A model generated the notes under the pieces. It searched no databases, had not been told where the DNA came from, and worked only from the letters and a program-made list of their open reading frames with translations. This document shows positions 35,799-43,642 of a DNA stretch of 64,000 nt, one piece after another. A program made the position numbers and the translations under genes. This stretch comes from Brucella pseudogrignonensis (lineage in GTDB: Bacteria; Pseudomonadota; Alphaproteobacteria; Rhizobiales; Rhizobiaceae). Location: the NCBI RefSeq assembly GCF_002252525.1, contig NZ_NNRM01000044.1:186001-250000 (forward strand), in the 5' to 3' direction. Each line of letters begins with the position of its first letter. The stretch's first letter is position 1.

Positions 35799-37447
35799 TC
35801 GCGGTCGAGCGATGGTCGCCCGCGGATGGATTGACGCTCGAGCCAAACGCGCTGGCCACCGCTACGGAGATCGCGCGCAATATGGTGCTGACCGCAGGCC
35901 CGGGTGCCGGCAAGACCGAGATGCTGGCGCAACGTGCCGACTTCCTGCTTCGCACGGGTACTTGCCGTTATCCGCGGCGGATTCTCGCTATTTCGTTCAA
36001 GACCGATGCCAGCCAGAATCTCAAGGCGCGCGTCCGCAAACGCTGCGGACCTGATCTGGCCGCGCGTTTCGACAGCCACACCTTCCATGCATTCGCCAAG
36101 CGGATCATCGATCGCTTTCGTCCGGTGCTTACCGGACGCGATGCGCTAGACCCGGAATATTCGATTGGCCCGCGCCGGGTACAGCACCAGTCCATCACCT
36201 TCGCCGACATGGTGCCGCTCGCTCATATGATCATCGAAGCCAGTCTCGTCGCGCGCAACGCGGTACGCCAGACCTACACCCATGTTTTCCTTGATGAATT
36301 CCAAGACTGTACGGCCGAGCAATATCGCCTGATACTCGCCTGTTTCGGAGGCACCTCAACAATCCTGACGGCGGTGGGCGATACCAAGCAAAGCATCATG
36401 GGCTGGGCCGGCGCGCTCGAGGGTATCTTCCAGACCTTTTCCGTTGCCTTCGATGCGCTGCCGCGCAATCTCTACCAGAATTTCCGATCCGCACCGGGGC
36501 TCCGCCGCATGCAGAATGCGATGGTCAAAGTGATGGATCCACCGGCCGCGCTCGACGATGCGGATATTGTCGGCGACGAGGGCGAGATCGGCATTCTTCG
36601 TTTCGACGATGACGGCGACGAAGCCGCGGGCCTGACCGAGCGGATCCGCGGCCTGATCGACGATGGCGTTGAGCCCTCGGAAATCGCGATCCTCGTCAGC
36701 AAACAGCAAAATCTCTATTGCCAGCGTCTCACGGCCGCATTCGAGGCAGCTGAGATCCCGTTTCGCCAAGAGGACAAGGAACAGGACTTAGCGTCGGAGC
36801 CGGTCGCCTGTCTGCTCATCGATTTTCTCCTGATCGCGAGCGGCTCGAGGCAACCCGCCGCCTATCGCCGCTTGCTAGATCTCGTTGTCTTCAACCACGG
36901 TTATGACGAGGAACGTGAATATCAGCTGCGCTCACGTTGGGATCGCTTCGTTACCGAAACCAAGCGGCAGATCGCGGCTTATGAGATCGATCTTCGACAC
37001 ATCAACGGCTTGCAAACTCTCGCTATGGCACTGACCGATGCGGTTGGCCGCGACAATCTCATCGCGCTGTCGCCGGATTATGCGTACGGCGGTCGCCTCG
37101 ATCAACTGATCAACCAGGTACTCGAACGCGCGCATCTGCTGCTACAAAGCGGCGCGGATCCGACAACAGCCTTGGCCTCCTTTTCTGGCGACAGCGCTGT
37201 CCGCATCATGTCGGTGCACAAAAGCAAGGGTCTGGAGTTTGATACGGTCGTCATCCTAGGGGTCGAAGGCGAGACGTTCTGGGGAGAGCCGTCAGCGGAA
37301 CGCGCAGCATATTTTGTCGGTATCTCCCGTGCAAAACAGCGGCTCTTGCTGACCGCGTGCCGCTACCGCGAACGCCCGGAGGGTGCGAAGCGGTGGACCG
37401 TCGAACGCCATGAGCACCAAGAATTTCTGGGCTACGCACCGAAATGA
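35795..37447 (+). CDS. gajB: GajB-like UvrD/Rep helicase (Gabija)
   Basis: A 550-residue superfamily 1 helicase. It has Walker A TAGPGAGKTEM near residue 33, motif II DEFQDCTAEQ, motif III VGDTKQSIMGW, motif V VHKSKGLEFDTVVILG and motif VI VGISRAKQRLLLT. It overlaps gajA by four bases. In Gabija, GajB senses DNA ends produced by GajA and hydrolyses nucleotides, strengthening the response. Length fits GajB rather than full UvrD or PcrA (about 700 residues). Confidence 0.87.
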   Translation: MIAVERWSPADGLTLEPNALATATEIARNMVLTAGPGAGKTEMLAQRADFLLRTGTCRYPRRILAISFKTDASQNLKARVRKRCGPDLAARFDSHTFHAFAKRIIDRFRPVLTGRDALDPEYSIGPRRVQHQSITFADMVPLAHMIIEASLVARNAVRQTYTHVFLDEFQDCTAEQYRLILACFGGTSTILTAVGDTKQSIMGWAGALEGIFQTFSVAFDALPRNLYQNFRSAPGLRRMQNAMVKVMDPPAALDDADIVGDEGEIGILRFDDDGDEAAGLTERIRGLIDDGVEPSEIAILVSKQQNLYCQRLTAAFEAAEIPFRQEDKEQDLASEPVACLLIDFLLIASGSRQPAAYRRLLDLVVFNHGYDEEREYQLRSRWDRFVTETKRQIAAYEIDLRHINGLQTLAMALTDAVGRDNLIALSPDYAYGGRLDQLINQVLERAHLLLQSGADPTTALASFSGDSAVRIMSVHKSKGLEFDTVVILGVEGETFWGEPSAERAAYFVGISRAKQRLLLTACRYRERPEGAKRWTVERHEHQEFLGYAPK

Positions 37448-37543
37448 GATCAAGGCGTAGACTGCGGGAACAGAACAAGTTAAGAACGGAAACGGGGCAC
37501 CCCCCCTGTTGCCTCGGGGTAGACCCCAAGCTAAGTGGATTCC

Positions 37544-37999
37544 ATGCGTTATACCCAAGGACAAGTACGTGATCTTCTCGACCTGTCTGTCGACGGTTTC
37601 CGAACCTGGCGAGAGCTTATTCCCGCTTTGGTCGCTCATAAAGGGCACGGTCCGACCTTCACGCCCGGCGACGTTGTTGCCCTTGCGATCATCGGCGAGC
37701 TGGTGAAGGACTATGGTGTGCGGGTGGGGCTCATGACCGATCGTTTCGATCGCCTATTCGCAGCGTGCCGGGGGCAGTCCTGGGTTTCGCTCGAAACGTG
37801 TATCGTGATGTTTTCGCGTGACGGGATTCGTGTGGCTGACGCGTGCGCACCGCAGGTGTCAAGCGCAGATGCCGCCACTGCGATCATCATACCTTGCGCG
37901 CCGATTGTGGCGCGGCTGCGCACTGCGCTTGTCACATCAGAGGTCGAGCAGCAGCAAGGGTTTCTGCAGTTCCCTCCGACTGCAGTAGGCGCACGATGA
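37544..37999 (+). CDS. MerR-like HTH protein coupled to a methylase
   Basis: A protein of about 151 residues whose N-terminus resembles a MerR-type winged helix: YTQGQVRDLLDLSVDGFRTW, then a wing-like FTPGDVVALAIIGELV. The rest is not recognised. The ATG at 37544 is chosen; a GTG at 37535 is possible. Its TGA overlaps the methylase ATG (ATGA at 37996-37999), so it is the first gene of a three-gene restriction-modification-like operon that starts about 100 bases after gajB. It may act as a controller of that operon or as a DNA-recognition partner; neither is shown. Confidence 0.6.
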   Translation: MRYTQGQVRDLLDLSVDGFRTWRELIPALVAHKGHGPTFTPGDVVALAIIGELVKDYGVRVGLMTDRFDRLFAACRGQSWVSLETCIVMFSRDGIRVADACAPQVSSADAATAIIIPCAPIVARLRTALVTSEVEQQQGFLQFPPTAVGAR

Positions 38000-40900
38000 A
38001 AGACTTCGCCCGACATGTCCTGGAGCAGACCGGTTACTTGGTTGAAGGCGGCGCCCCTGCCGAAGGCCTGATCTTGCCTGACTCTATTTTGGAGTCGGCT
38101 GGCGATGCCGCACGGCTGGGTCCGATCTTCACTCAAAACGATGCCAGCCTCGGCGCCGACGCGGTGTTCCGGGTAGGCACGTCTCCAGTCATCTTATTCA
38201 AGTCTGCCGATGCGACCGACGAAAGGGAGATCGACTGGCATCGGACCGCCTGGAATTTTGGTGTCGCACCGCTACTCTGGGTGACGACCCCACAATATGT
38301 GCGACTGTACAATGCCTATCAGCCCCCGGAGGAATATGCGAAACGGTCGCCACTGATCGCTGAATTCGCAATCGGCGACGCCTTGGTGTCGGCGATGAGG
38401 CAGATAGAAGAGGCGTGCGGTCGCCGTCATGTCGCAATGGGTTCGTTCTGGAAATCCGCACTCGCCCGCGACATCGACCGTCGGACGCGCATCGATAACG
38501 TCCTATTGGGCGAACTCGGCGAACTGTTGCGAACGCTGGTCAAGCGCGGGCTGAAGCCATCCCTGGCTCAGAAGCTCGTCGGTCGGTGTGTCTTCTTTCA
38601 GTATCTGGTCCACCGCGGGTATCTGACGGCAGCTGAACTTGAAAGCCACTTCGGTGCGCCCAACCTCTATTCTATCCTGTCGGACCTTGATAAGGCTTAT
38701 GCGCTTTTTCGATGGATCCGGGCAACCTTCAACGGCGATCTCTTTCCGATCGAGGATGAGGCAAGCGAACGCGCGCAACTCAGCGAGAGCGACGATCCGA
38801 TCGGTCCGCTTGCAGACTTTTTCGGCCACTTTAGCATCGTCGATGGCCAAGGGCGCCTCTTTCCTTTCCGTTTCGACGCCATTCCGGTCGAACTGATCAG
38901 CTCGATCTACGAGAAGTTCGTCCATATGTCCGAAACGGATGGATCTCCCAAGGCGGGGGTTCACTACACTCCGATCAACCTCGTCGATCTGGTGCTCGAT
39001 CCCGTCTTCGAAGGACTGGAACCAGGGGCGCGAGTGCTCGATCCGGCTTGCGGGTCAGGAGTTTTCCTCGTGGAAAGCCTGCGCCGTCTCGTCTGGCTCC
39101 AGGCTCGCCATTCGCCGCTTACGCGGACCTTGATCCGCCAAACACTGCTCCAGCAAGTTCGCGGCGTGGATATCAGTCCTGCCGCGCTTTCTGTCGCGGC
39201 ATTCAGTCTCTATCTCGCTCTGCTCGAACTGGATCCTGATCCCCCTCGAGGAATCGACGGGTTGAGCTGCCTCAAATTCGAACCGCTAATGGATAAGGTG
39301 CTGTTTGCCACGAGCACCTTCGAGCCCGGCCTTGAGACACGTCTGTTACCGAATGGCCACGATCAGCGCTTCGAAGTCATCGTCGGTAATCCACCTTGGA
39401 CATGCAGCGCCGACGAAAAGGCTCTCGACCGCGAACTTGCGCGGGCATTCGATGACGAGGATGCAATTGATGAGGAGCTTACCGTCAGCGATATCACACC
39501 TGCCCTCGCTAATGACCTTCCCGGTCAACGGTCGGGAACAACCTATGCGCGGCTAAAAGGATTGCCGATTCCGCCGCGATCGACCGACTGGCCGTTTCTC
39601 TGGCGGTGCCGGGAACTGGGCGGCTCTGATACGCGGATCGCTCTGGTGTTGAAGGCGACTCCGTTCTTCAGTCAGGCTCCAGCAACGCATGCGGCCCGGG
39701 ATGCCATCCTGCGTAGCTTTGAGAACGTGACCTTAGTCAATCTCTCACAGCTGCGGACGTCGCGGCTTTTCCAAGAATATGAAGGTGCTGCGGGAGACGG
39801 GAGCCAGAAGAAACGAGCGGCAGGGCCGGCAATGTTGTTTCTCTCTAACTGCTTGCCCGTCGACAAGGGATCGGTCGCGGTCTTGAACTTTCCATGGTCG
39901 TCGTCTTTCAATCGGACCGGAGTGTTCGAACTGCCGGCGGATCCGCCAAAGCTCCTCGATCTCGCCAGGCTCCAATCGCAACCGGGACTGGTAAAGGCTG
40001 CGACGTTTGGAACAAGTCGAGATGCGTGGTTCCTGGAACGCCTGTCGCGCAATCCACGCCTTGCTTCTTTCCAGGCATGGTGCGTCGCTGCCGATGTACC
40101 GGCGGGACGGGGACTGCGCGCCGGTTCCGGTATGGACGCTGCGCATCTACGCGGCCTGCCGCACGTTACCGCGCGGGACTTGAAAAAGGGACGCATTGCT
40201 ATCGACCTTCCCATTTTCAATGATGAGGAGGTCAATCGATCGCGTGAGCCGGCGCTTTTCAAAGGGCCAGTCGTGCTTCTGCCAGAGGGGTCACTGACCG
40301 CCGCCCCACTCTACGGACGATACACCGCCGCGGTGGACAGGCGAGACCTCGCCTACAACAGTTCATTCGTCGGCGTGTCGTTCCATGACAAGCCCGCGGC
40401 GCTTGGTCGGGCCTTCGCCGCCATGATGCATTCACGCTTTGTCGCGCATCAGCTCGCCTTCACCGCTGGCACGTTGGGCGTCAAGCAGACGAAGGTTGAG
40501 GTCGTAGATCTCGAAGCTCTCTATCTACCTCTGTTCGAGAAGCTGTCTGAAGGTGACATAGCAGCGCTTGCGGGTGCCTATGATTGGCTTGCGGGCAACG
40601 AGGACGCGGACGACGTTCGCGATGCAGCTGCTCGTATTGATGAGATCATCGAGAATCTGGCGGGCCTGAACGAGGATGACAGAAGCCTTCTAGCCGATGC
40701 GGATCGGCGGACGCGCGCGATCTTCTTCGAAACCGAAACCGCGCGGCGGGCTATGGAAGCGGAACCAGTTGAGGCCGAACTCCGCCTTTATGCACACAAC
40801 CTCTGCTCGGCTTTCAACGCGTTCGCGACAGAGCCTGAGGATGAACGCCTTTTCCCTGATCGATACACCCGGCTTACCCACGACGTGGTCGTTCTTCGTT

Positions 40901-41178
40901 TTGGACTGATCCAAGGCAAACCCGCGCAGGATACAGCGCTCAGTCTTGGGACGATGGAGGAGATGAGTGATGCTCCCCTTGAATTTCTCGGAGGTTCCGA
41001 GCTGCCATATCTGAAGCCATCCAAGTCGCTGCGGCTCTATGTCGGATCGTTCGCCTATGTCTTGAAACCTGCCCAATATCGGTGTTTCTCGCCAGCGGCT
41101 GGGCAGACCGATGCCGATCAAATTGTCTCGGATCTGATGAACCCGGCATTTCCGGCTGCCGAGTATGGTGCTGCGTGA
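37996..41178 (+). CDS. N6-adenine DNA methyltransferase of a restriction-modification-like operon
   Basis: A 1060-residue methylase. An N-terminal region of about 300 residues contains nuclease- or scaffold-like sequence with no clear motif. It is followed by VHYTPINLVDLVLD, SAM motif I LDPACGSGVF (about residue 350) and catalytic NPPW in VIVGNPPWTCS (about residue 465). The C-terminal 500 residues are probably target recognition. The start is the ATG at 37996 overlapping the HTH gene stop. The longer frame from 37843 overlaps that gene and has a cysteine-rich, unnatural composition. It overlaps the next gene by four bases (GTGA). Confidence 0.8.
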   Translation: MKDFARHVLEQTGYLVEGGAPAEGLILPDSILESAGDAARLGPIFTQNDASLGADAVFRVGTSPVILFKSADATDEREIDWHRTAWNFGVAPLLWVTTPQYVRLYNAYQPPEEYAKRSPLIAEFAIGDALVSAMRQIEEACGRRHVAMGSFWKSALARDIDRRTRIDNVLLGELGELLRTLVKRGLKPSLAQKLVGRCVFFQYLVHRGYLTAAELESHFGAPNLYSILSDLDKAYALFRWIRATFNGDLFPIEDEASERAQLSESDDPIGPLADFFGHFSIVDGQGRLFPFRFDAIPVELISSIYEKFVHMSETDGSPKAGVHYTPINLVDLVLDPVFEGLEPGARVLDPACGSGVFLVESLRRLVWLQARHSPLTRTLIRQTLLQQVRGVDISPAALSVAAFSLYLALLELDPDPPRGIDGLSCLKFEPLMDKVLFATSTFEPGLETRLLPNGHDQRFEVIVGNPPWTCSADEKALDRELARAFDDEDAIDEELTVSDITPALANDLPGQRSGTTYARLKGLPIPPRSTDWPFLWRCRELGGSDTRIALVLKATPFFSQAPATHAARDAILRSFENVTLVNLSQLRTSRLFQEYEGAAGDGSQKKRAAGPAMLFLSNCLPVDKGSVAVLNFPWSSSFNRTGVFELPADPPKLLDLARLQSQPGLVKAATFGTSRDAWFLERLSRNPRLASFQAWCVAADVPAGRGLRAGSGMDAAHLRGLPHVTARDLKKGRIAIDLPIFNDEEVNRSREPALFKGPVVLLPEGSLTAAPLYGRYTAAVDRRDLAYNSSFVGVSFHDKPAALGRAFAAMMHSRFVAHQLAFTAGTLGVKQTKVEVVDLEALYLPLFEKLSEGDIAALAGAYDWLAGNEDADDVRDAAARIDEIIENLAGLNEDDRSLLADADRRTRAIFFETETARRAMEAEPVEAELRLYAHNLCSAFNAFATEPEDERLFPDRYTRLTHDVVVLRFGLIQGKPAQDTALSLGTMEEMSDAPLEFLGGSELPYLKPSKSLRLYVGSFAYVLKPAQYRCFSPAAGQTDADQIVSDLMNPAFPAAEYGAA

Positions 41179-41849
41179 GTATCCTGATCGAGCACCTTGC
41201 CCCGAGCGCGCTCGCTCGCCCTAACGGCTTTTACCGTGCCCGTCCCCAGGTATTGCGCGTCGTGCTTGAGACATTGGGACGCGCCCTCGATCAAACCGTC
41301 TCGATCGTGGGCGACGTGAGGCTGACTGAACCACGCTTCACGCGGCAACTCTTCCTTGATTTCGAACGGGCACGTGATGAAACTCCCGGTTCGCCGCGCT
41401 ACGATATCACGCATCAGCCTGAGCTACCTATTGCAGGTGCGACAGGGGCGGTAGCCGAGCTAAGAAGGCTAGATTTTCGTCTCGTGTTCCTCCGGCAGAT
41501 CGGCCGGACCGGCGATTATCTGTGCCTCGAATTCAAGTATTTAGACACCAATGATCGGAACACGGATCGCGAATACGTCGCCGAGGGTGTCGATCGGATC
41601 GTTATCGGCGACTACGCGCGCAACCATCCTTGGGCGATCATGGTTGGATTGGAGCGAACCGGTCCGCTCGAACGGACTTCTGGGAATATCGGGGCTCGGC
41701 TGACTGCCCGATATGGTGCTGGGATAGACTATCGATCTTCTGTCGAAATTGGGCTTCCGAACGCCTTCAAAAGCAATCACCTCCAGGCGAATGGCCCTCA
41801 TCAAATTACAATAGTCCACGCCTACTACCTGCTTCAACCAACTATTTAA
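41175..41849 (+). CDS. Unknown 224-residue protein, candidate restriction nuclease
   Basis: Not recognised by family. It starts with GTG at 41175 overlapping the methylase stop. Near residue 118 there is CLEFKYL, an E-x-K pair on a predicted beta strand, with an aspartate about 18 residues earlier (RRLDFRL). This is the arrangement of a PD-(D/E)xK nuclease core. Further on, EGVDRIVIGDYARNHPWAIM gives alternating helix and strand. As the last gene after a large methylase, a restriction nuclease would be expected here. The catalytic reading is a hypothesis; the gene itself is supported by coupling and composition. Confidence 0.6.
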   Translation: MSILIEHLAPSALARPNGFYRARPQVLRVVLETLGRALDQTVSIVGDVRLTEPRFTRQLFLDFERARDETPGSPRYDITHQPELPIAGATGAVAELRRLDFRLVFLRQIGRTGDYLCLEFKYLDTNDRNTDREYVAEGVDRIVIGDYARNHPWAIMVGLERTGPLERTSGNIGARLTARYGAGIDYRSSVEIGLPNAFKSNHLQANGPHQITIVHAYYLLQPTI

Positions 41850-41974
41850 TCAGGCACCTAAAGGTCGGACCGAAAAAGACGACGAGCTTTCGGCCTACCG
41901 CGGGTAATTCTTCCGCGTCCTTTCGGCCCTAATTTCGGTATTCAACTGCCTAAGTGCGGGGCTGTTGTCGCAAA

Positions 41975-42133
41975 ATCGGCGGTGATTTGCTGTGAGAGGT
42001 TCTCACACGGTGGCATGTGAGAACCTGCCTTTTATCGTGCCATAGAGGGCTATCGGCGGGGCAACTTCCGCGAACCCGAAAATTCTGGTGCGGTGATCGG
42101 CGGCTATCGGCGGCAATATCGCGCAATCGGCGG
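41975..42133. repeat. Five copies of ATCGGCGG
   Basis: The 8-mer ATCGGCGG occurs at 41975, 42052, 42096, 42106 and 42126, all in the same direction and ending 5 bases before the tRNA-like attachment site. Three copies extend to CTATCGGCGG or CAATCGGCGG. The clustering is seen directly. Arm-type binding sites for a recombinase or excisionase would look like this, but that is inference. Confidence 0.6.
41991..42025. repeat. Nested inverted repeats
   Basis: TGTGAGA (41991-41997), GGT, TCTCACA (42001-42007) form one perfect palindrome. GGTTCTCACA (41998-42007) also pairs perfectly with TGTGAGAACC (42016-42025) across an 8-base loop. The middle arm can therefore pair with either side, as in an attenuator or a recombinase/regulator binding region. 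It is located 140 bases after the restriction-modification-like operon. Confidence 0.6.
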
Positions 42134-42137
42134 TGTT

Positions 42138-42161
42138 TGGCGGACCGTGCGGGATTCGAAC
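42138..42161 (-). other. tRNA 3'-end fragment, candidate integration attachment site
   Basis: The minus strand reads GTTCGAATCCCGCACGGTCC then GCCA. It splits into a T-loop (TTCGAAT), T-stem 3' strand (CCCGC), acceptor 3' strand (ACGGTCC), discriminator G and CCA. This is the exact 3' end of a tRNA, with discriminator G as in tRNA-Ser. Upstream of the T-loop the sequence no longer pairs, so only the 3' end is present. Tyrosine recombinases commonly use this part of tRNAs, and one is encoded 1.5 kb away. The orientation implies the inserted DNA lies to the right. Confidence 0.55.
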
Positions 42162-42714
42162 ATATACACCGAAGTAATCGGTTGGGGCTCGGCTGCTACA
42201 TAAGCAGTGTCGGCTTTTGGCAAATCTAAGTTGTCATTCGAACGGCAGGAATAGAGCGCAAAGCAGCCGTTGCAAGCTGGATAGTCGGCCGTCTGCTACC
42301 CACACCATAGCCGACAAATAGCGAAGTTCCGGTAGGCTGCGGCTTTATTGATGATCGCGAGCTTCATTCCATAGCGTGAGTGCTGTGCATCGTCGTGAAC
42401 CCATCGCCCTCCCCGCATGATCTTGCTGATGCGCGCGACCGGATGCCGGAAAAGAAAAACGGCGTCAACGGATAGGTTGGCCCGATTTCCGATTCTCAAA
42501 AAACCGGCACTTCTCAGCTTTATCAAATTGTAATTATTAACTATTGCTTCTTCAATTCAACTTAAAATGACACTCAGTATGGTTACTGGGACATTAACTA
42601 TGTTGGTCTCTGACCTTCGATAAGTATAGGTTATCGGATATGATATGTACGAGACACTTGTACGTGCTGTAAAACAATGGTATCAATGGCGTATGACCAA
42701 TCCCGGAGGTCCCG
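42162..42714. other. Gap before the Phd/VapC operon
   Basis: About 550 bases without a convincing gene. A 76-codon minus-strand frame (42296-42526) is open but has no recognised family and no ribosome-binding site I trust. Bases 42520-42660 are AT-rich and probably hold the promoter of the toxin-antitoxin operon. Confidence 0.4.
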
Positions 42715-43008
42715 ATGCCCCAGACAAGCTACAAGATCAGCGAAGCCCGAAAGAATTTCGCCGAAGTCCTCGATCGCGCCAACCAGGGCGAAGAGATCGT
42801 CATCATGCGTGGCAACGAAGTTTACGCCCGCATCGGTCCGGCAGCGGACGGAGGCAAGCGCCCTTTTGGCCTGTTGCGCCATCGTGGCCTGCCCGACAAC
42901 CTGTTCGATACAGCTGATGCGGAGCAGGCGGCGATCGATGCCGGAGACTGGAATGATGATACCGGCGTCTGGCAAGGCAAATCCAACAATAGCGAAAACA
43001 CGCAATGA
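42715..43008 (+). CDS. Phd/YefM-type antitoxin
   Basis: A 97-residue antitoxin with the Phd fold at the N-terminus (YKISEARKNFAEVLDRANQG, EEIVIMRGNEVYARI) and a charged C-terminal tail that would wrap the toxin. A GGAGGT ribosome-binding site lies 6 bases upstream. Its TGA overlaps the toxin ATG (ATGA at 43005-43008). It should repress its own operon and neutralise the PIN toxin. Confidence 0.85.
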   Translation: MPQTSYKISEARKNFAEVLDRANQGEEIVIMRGNEVYARIGPAADGGKRPFGLLRHRGLPDNLFDTADAEQAAIDAGDWNDDTGVWQGKSNNSENTQ

Positions 43009-43382
43009 AAATCCTGCTCGACAGCCACGCCGTCTACTGGTGGACAATCGGTAGTGATCGCCTGTCCACGAAGGCACGATCACTGATCGAGGACAAGGCA
43101 AATGCTATCCTCGTCAGTGCGGTCACGTTCTATGAGCTGGACAACAAGATGCGCCTGAACAAGCTTGATCTCAAGCCCCAGGAACTGCGGGCAGCCGTCA
43201 CGGAAAGCGGCCTGCAAACACTGGCCATCACCGATCTGCATGCCGAACTTGCAGCAAATTTTGATTGGGAACATCGCGATCCGTGGGACCGGATTCTTGC
43301 CGCTCAGGCGCGGCTTGAGCACTGCACTTTCATCTCGACGAATCTGGCGTTCGATGCGATTCTGCATGAGCGAGTCTGGTAA
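43005..43382 (+). CDS. PIN-domain RNase toxin (VapC-like)
   Basis: A 125-residue PIN-domain protein. It has the first catalytic aspartate in ILLDSHAVYWW, an acidic residue in FYELDNKMRL and the HRDPWDRILAAQA motif, ending with TNLAFDAIL. These match the four-acid site of VapC ribonucleases in the subgroup that pairs with Phd-type antitoxins. It is coupled to the antitoxin by a four-base overlap. Such toxins cut tRNA or other RNA when released. Confidence 0.85.
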   Translation: MKILLDSHAVYWWTIGSDRLSTKARSLIEDKANAILVSAVTFYELDNKMRLNKLDLKPQELRAAVTESGLQTLAITDLHAELAANFDWEHRDPWDRILAAQARLEHCTFISTNLAFDAILHERVW

Positions 43383-43393
43383 GGGCAGTAACG

Positions 43394-43642
43394 GTGAAGG
43401 TATTCGTGGACATTGCCGAGGCGGCGGAGCGATTTGACGAACTGATTGACTTCGTTTTGCGCGATGACGAGGTTATCATCTGTCGAGCTGGCGATCCTAT
43501 TGCCGCGATCGTGCCAATTTCGCAGAACGGTCAGGGCACATGGGATGAAGTCCGGGCACTGGCGCTTAAGGGAAGGCCTGCAAACACGCACCAGAATTCG
43601 AACCACGATGAACTATATGACGAGAACGGACTGCCGAAATGA
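43394..43642 (+). CDS. Second Phd-like antitoxin, coupled to a recombinase gene
   Basis: An 82-residue Phd/YefM-like protein (KVFVDIAEAAERFDELIDFV, DDEVIICRAGDPIAAIVPI) with a short acidic tail. It starts with GTG 11 bases after the VapC stop. Its TGA overlaps the ATG of the tyrosine recombinase (ATGA at 43639-43642). No toxin follows: the position usually held by a toxin is taken by the recombinase. It may be an orphan antitoxin or a repressor of the recombinase. Confidence 0.72.
   Translation: MKVFVDIAEAAERFDELIDFVLRDDEVIICRAGDPIAAIVPISQNGQGTWDEVRALALKGRPANTHQNSNHDELYDENGLPK

Noticed and set aside
42296-42526. 76-codon minus-strand frame before the Phd/VapC operon
   Set aside because: No recognised domain and no convincing start signal; left as part of the gap.
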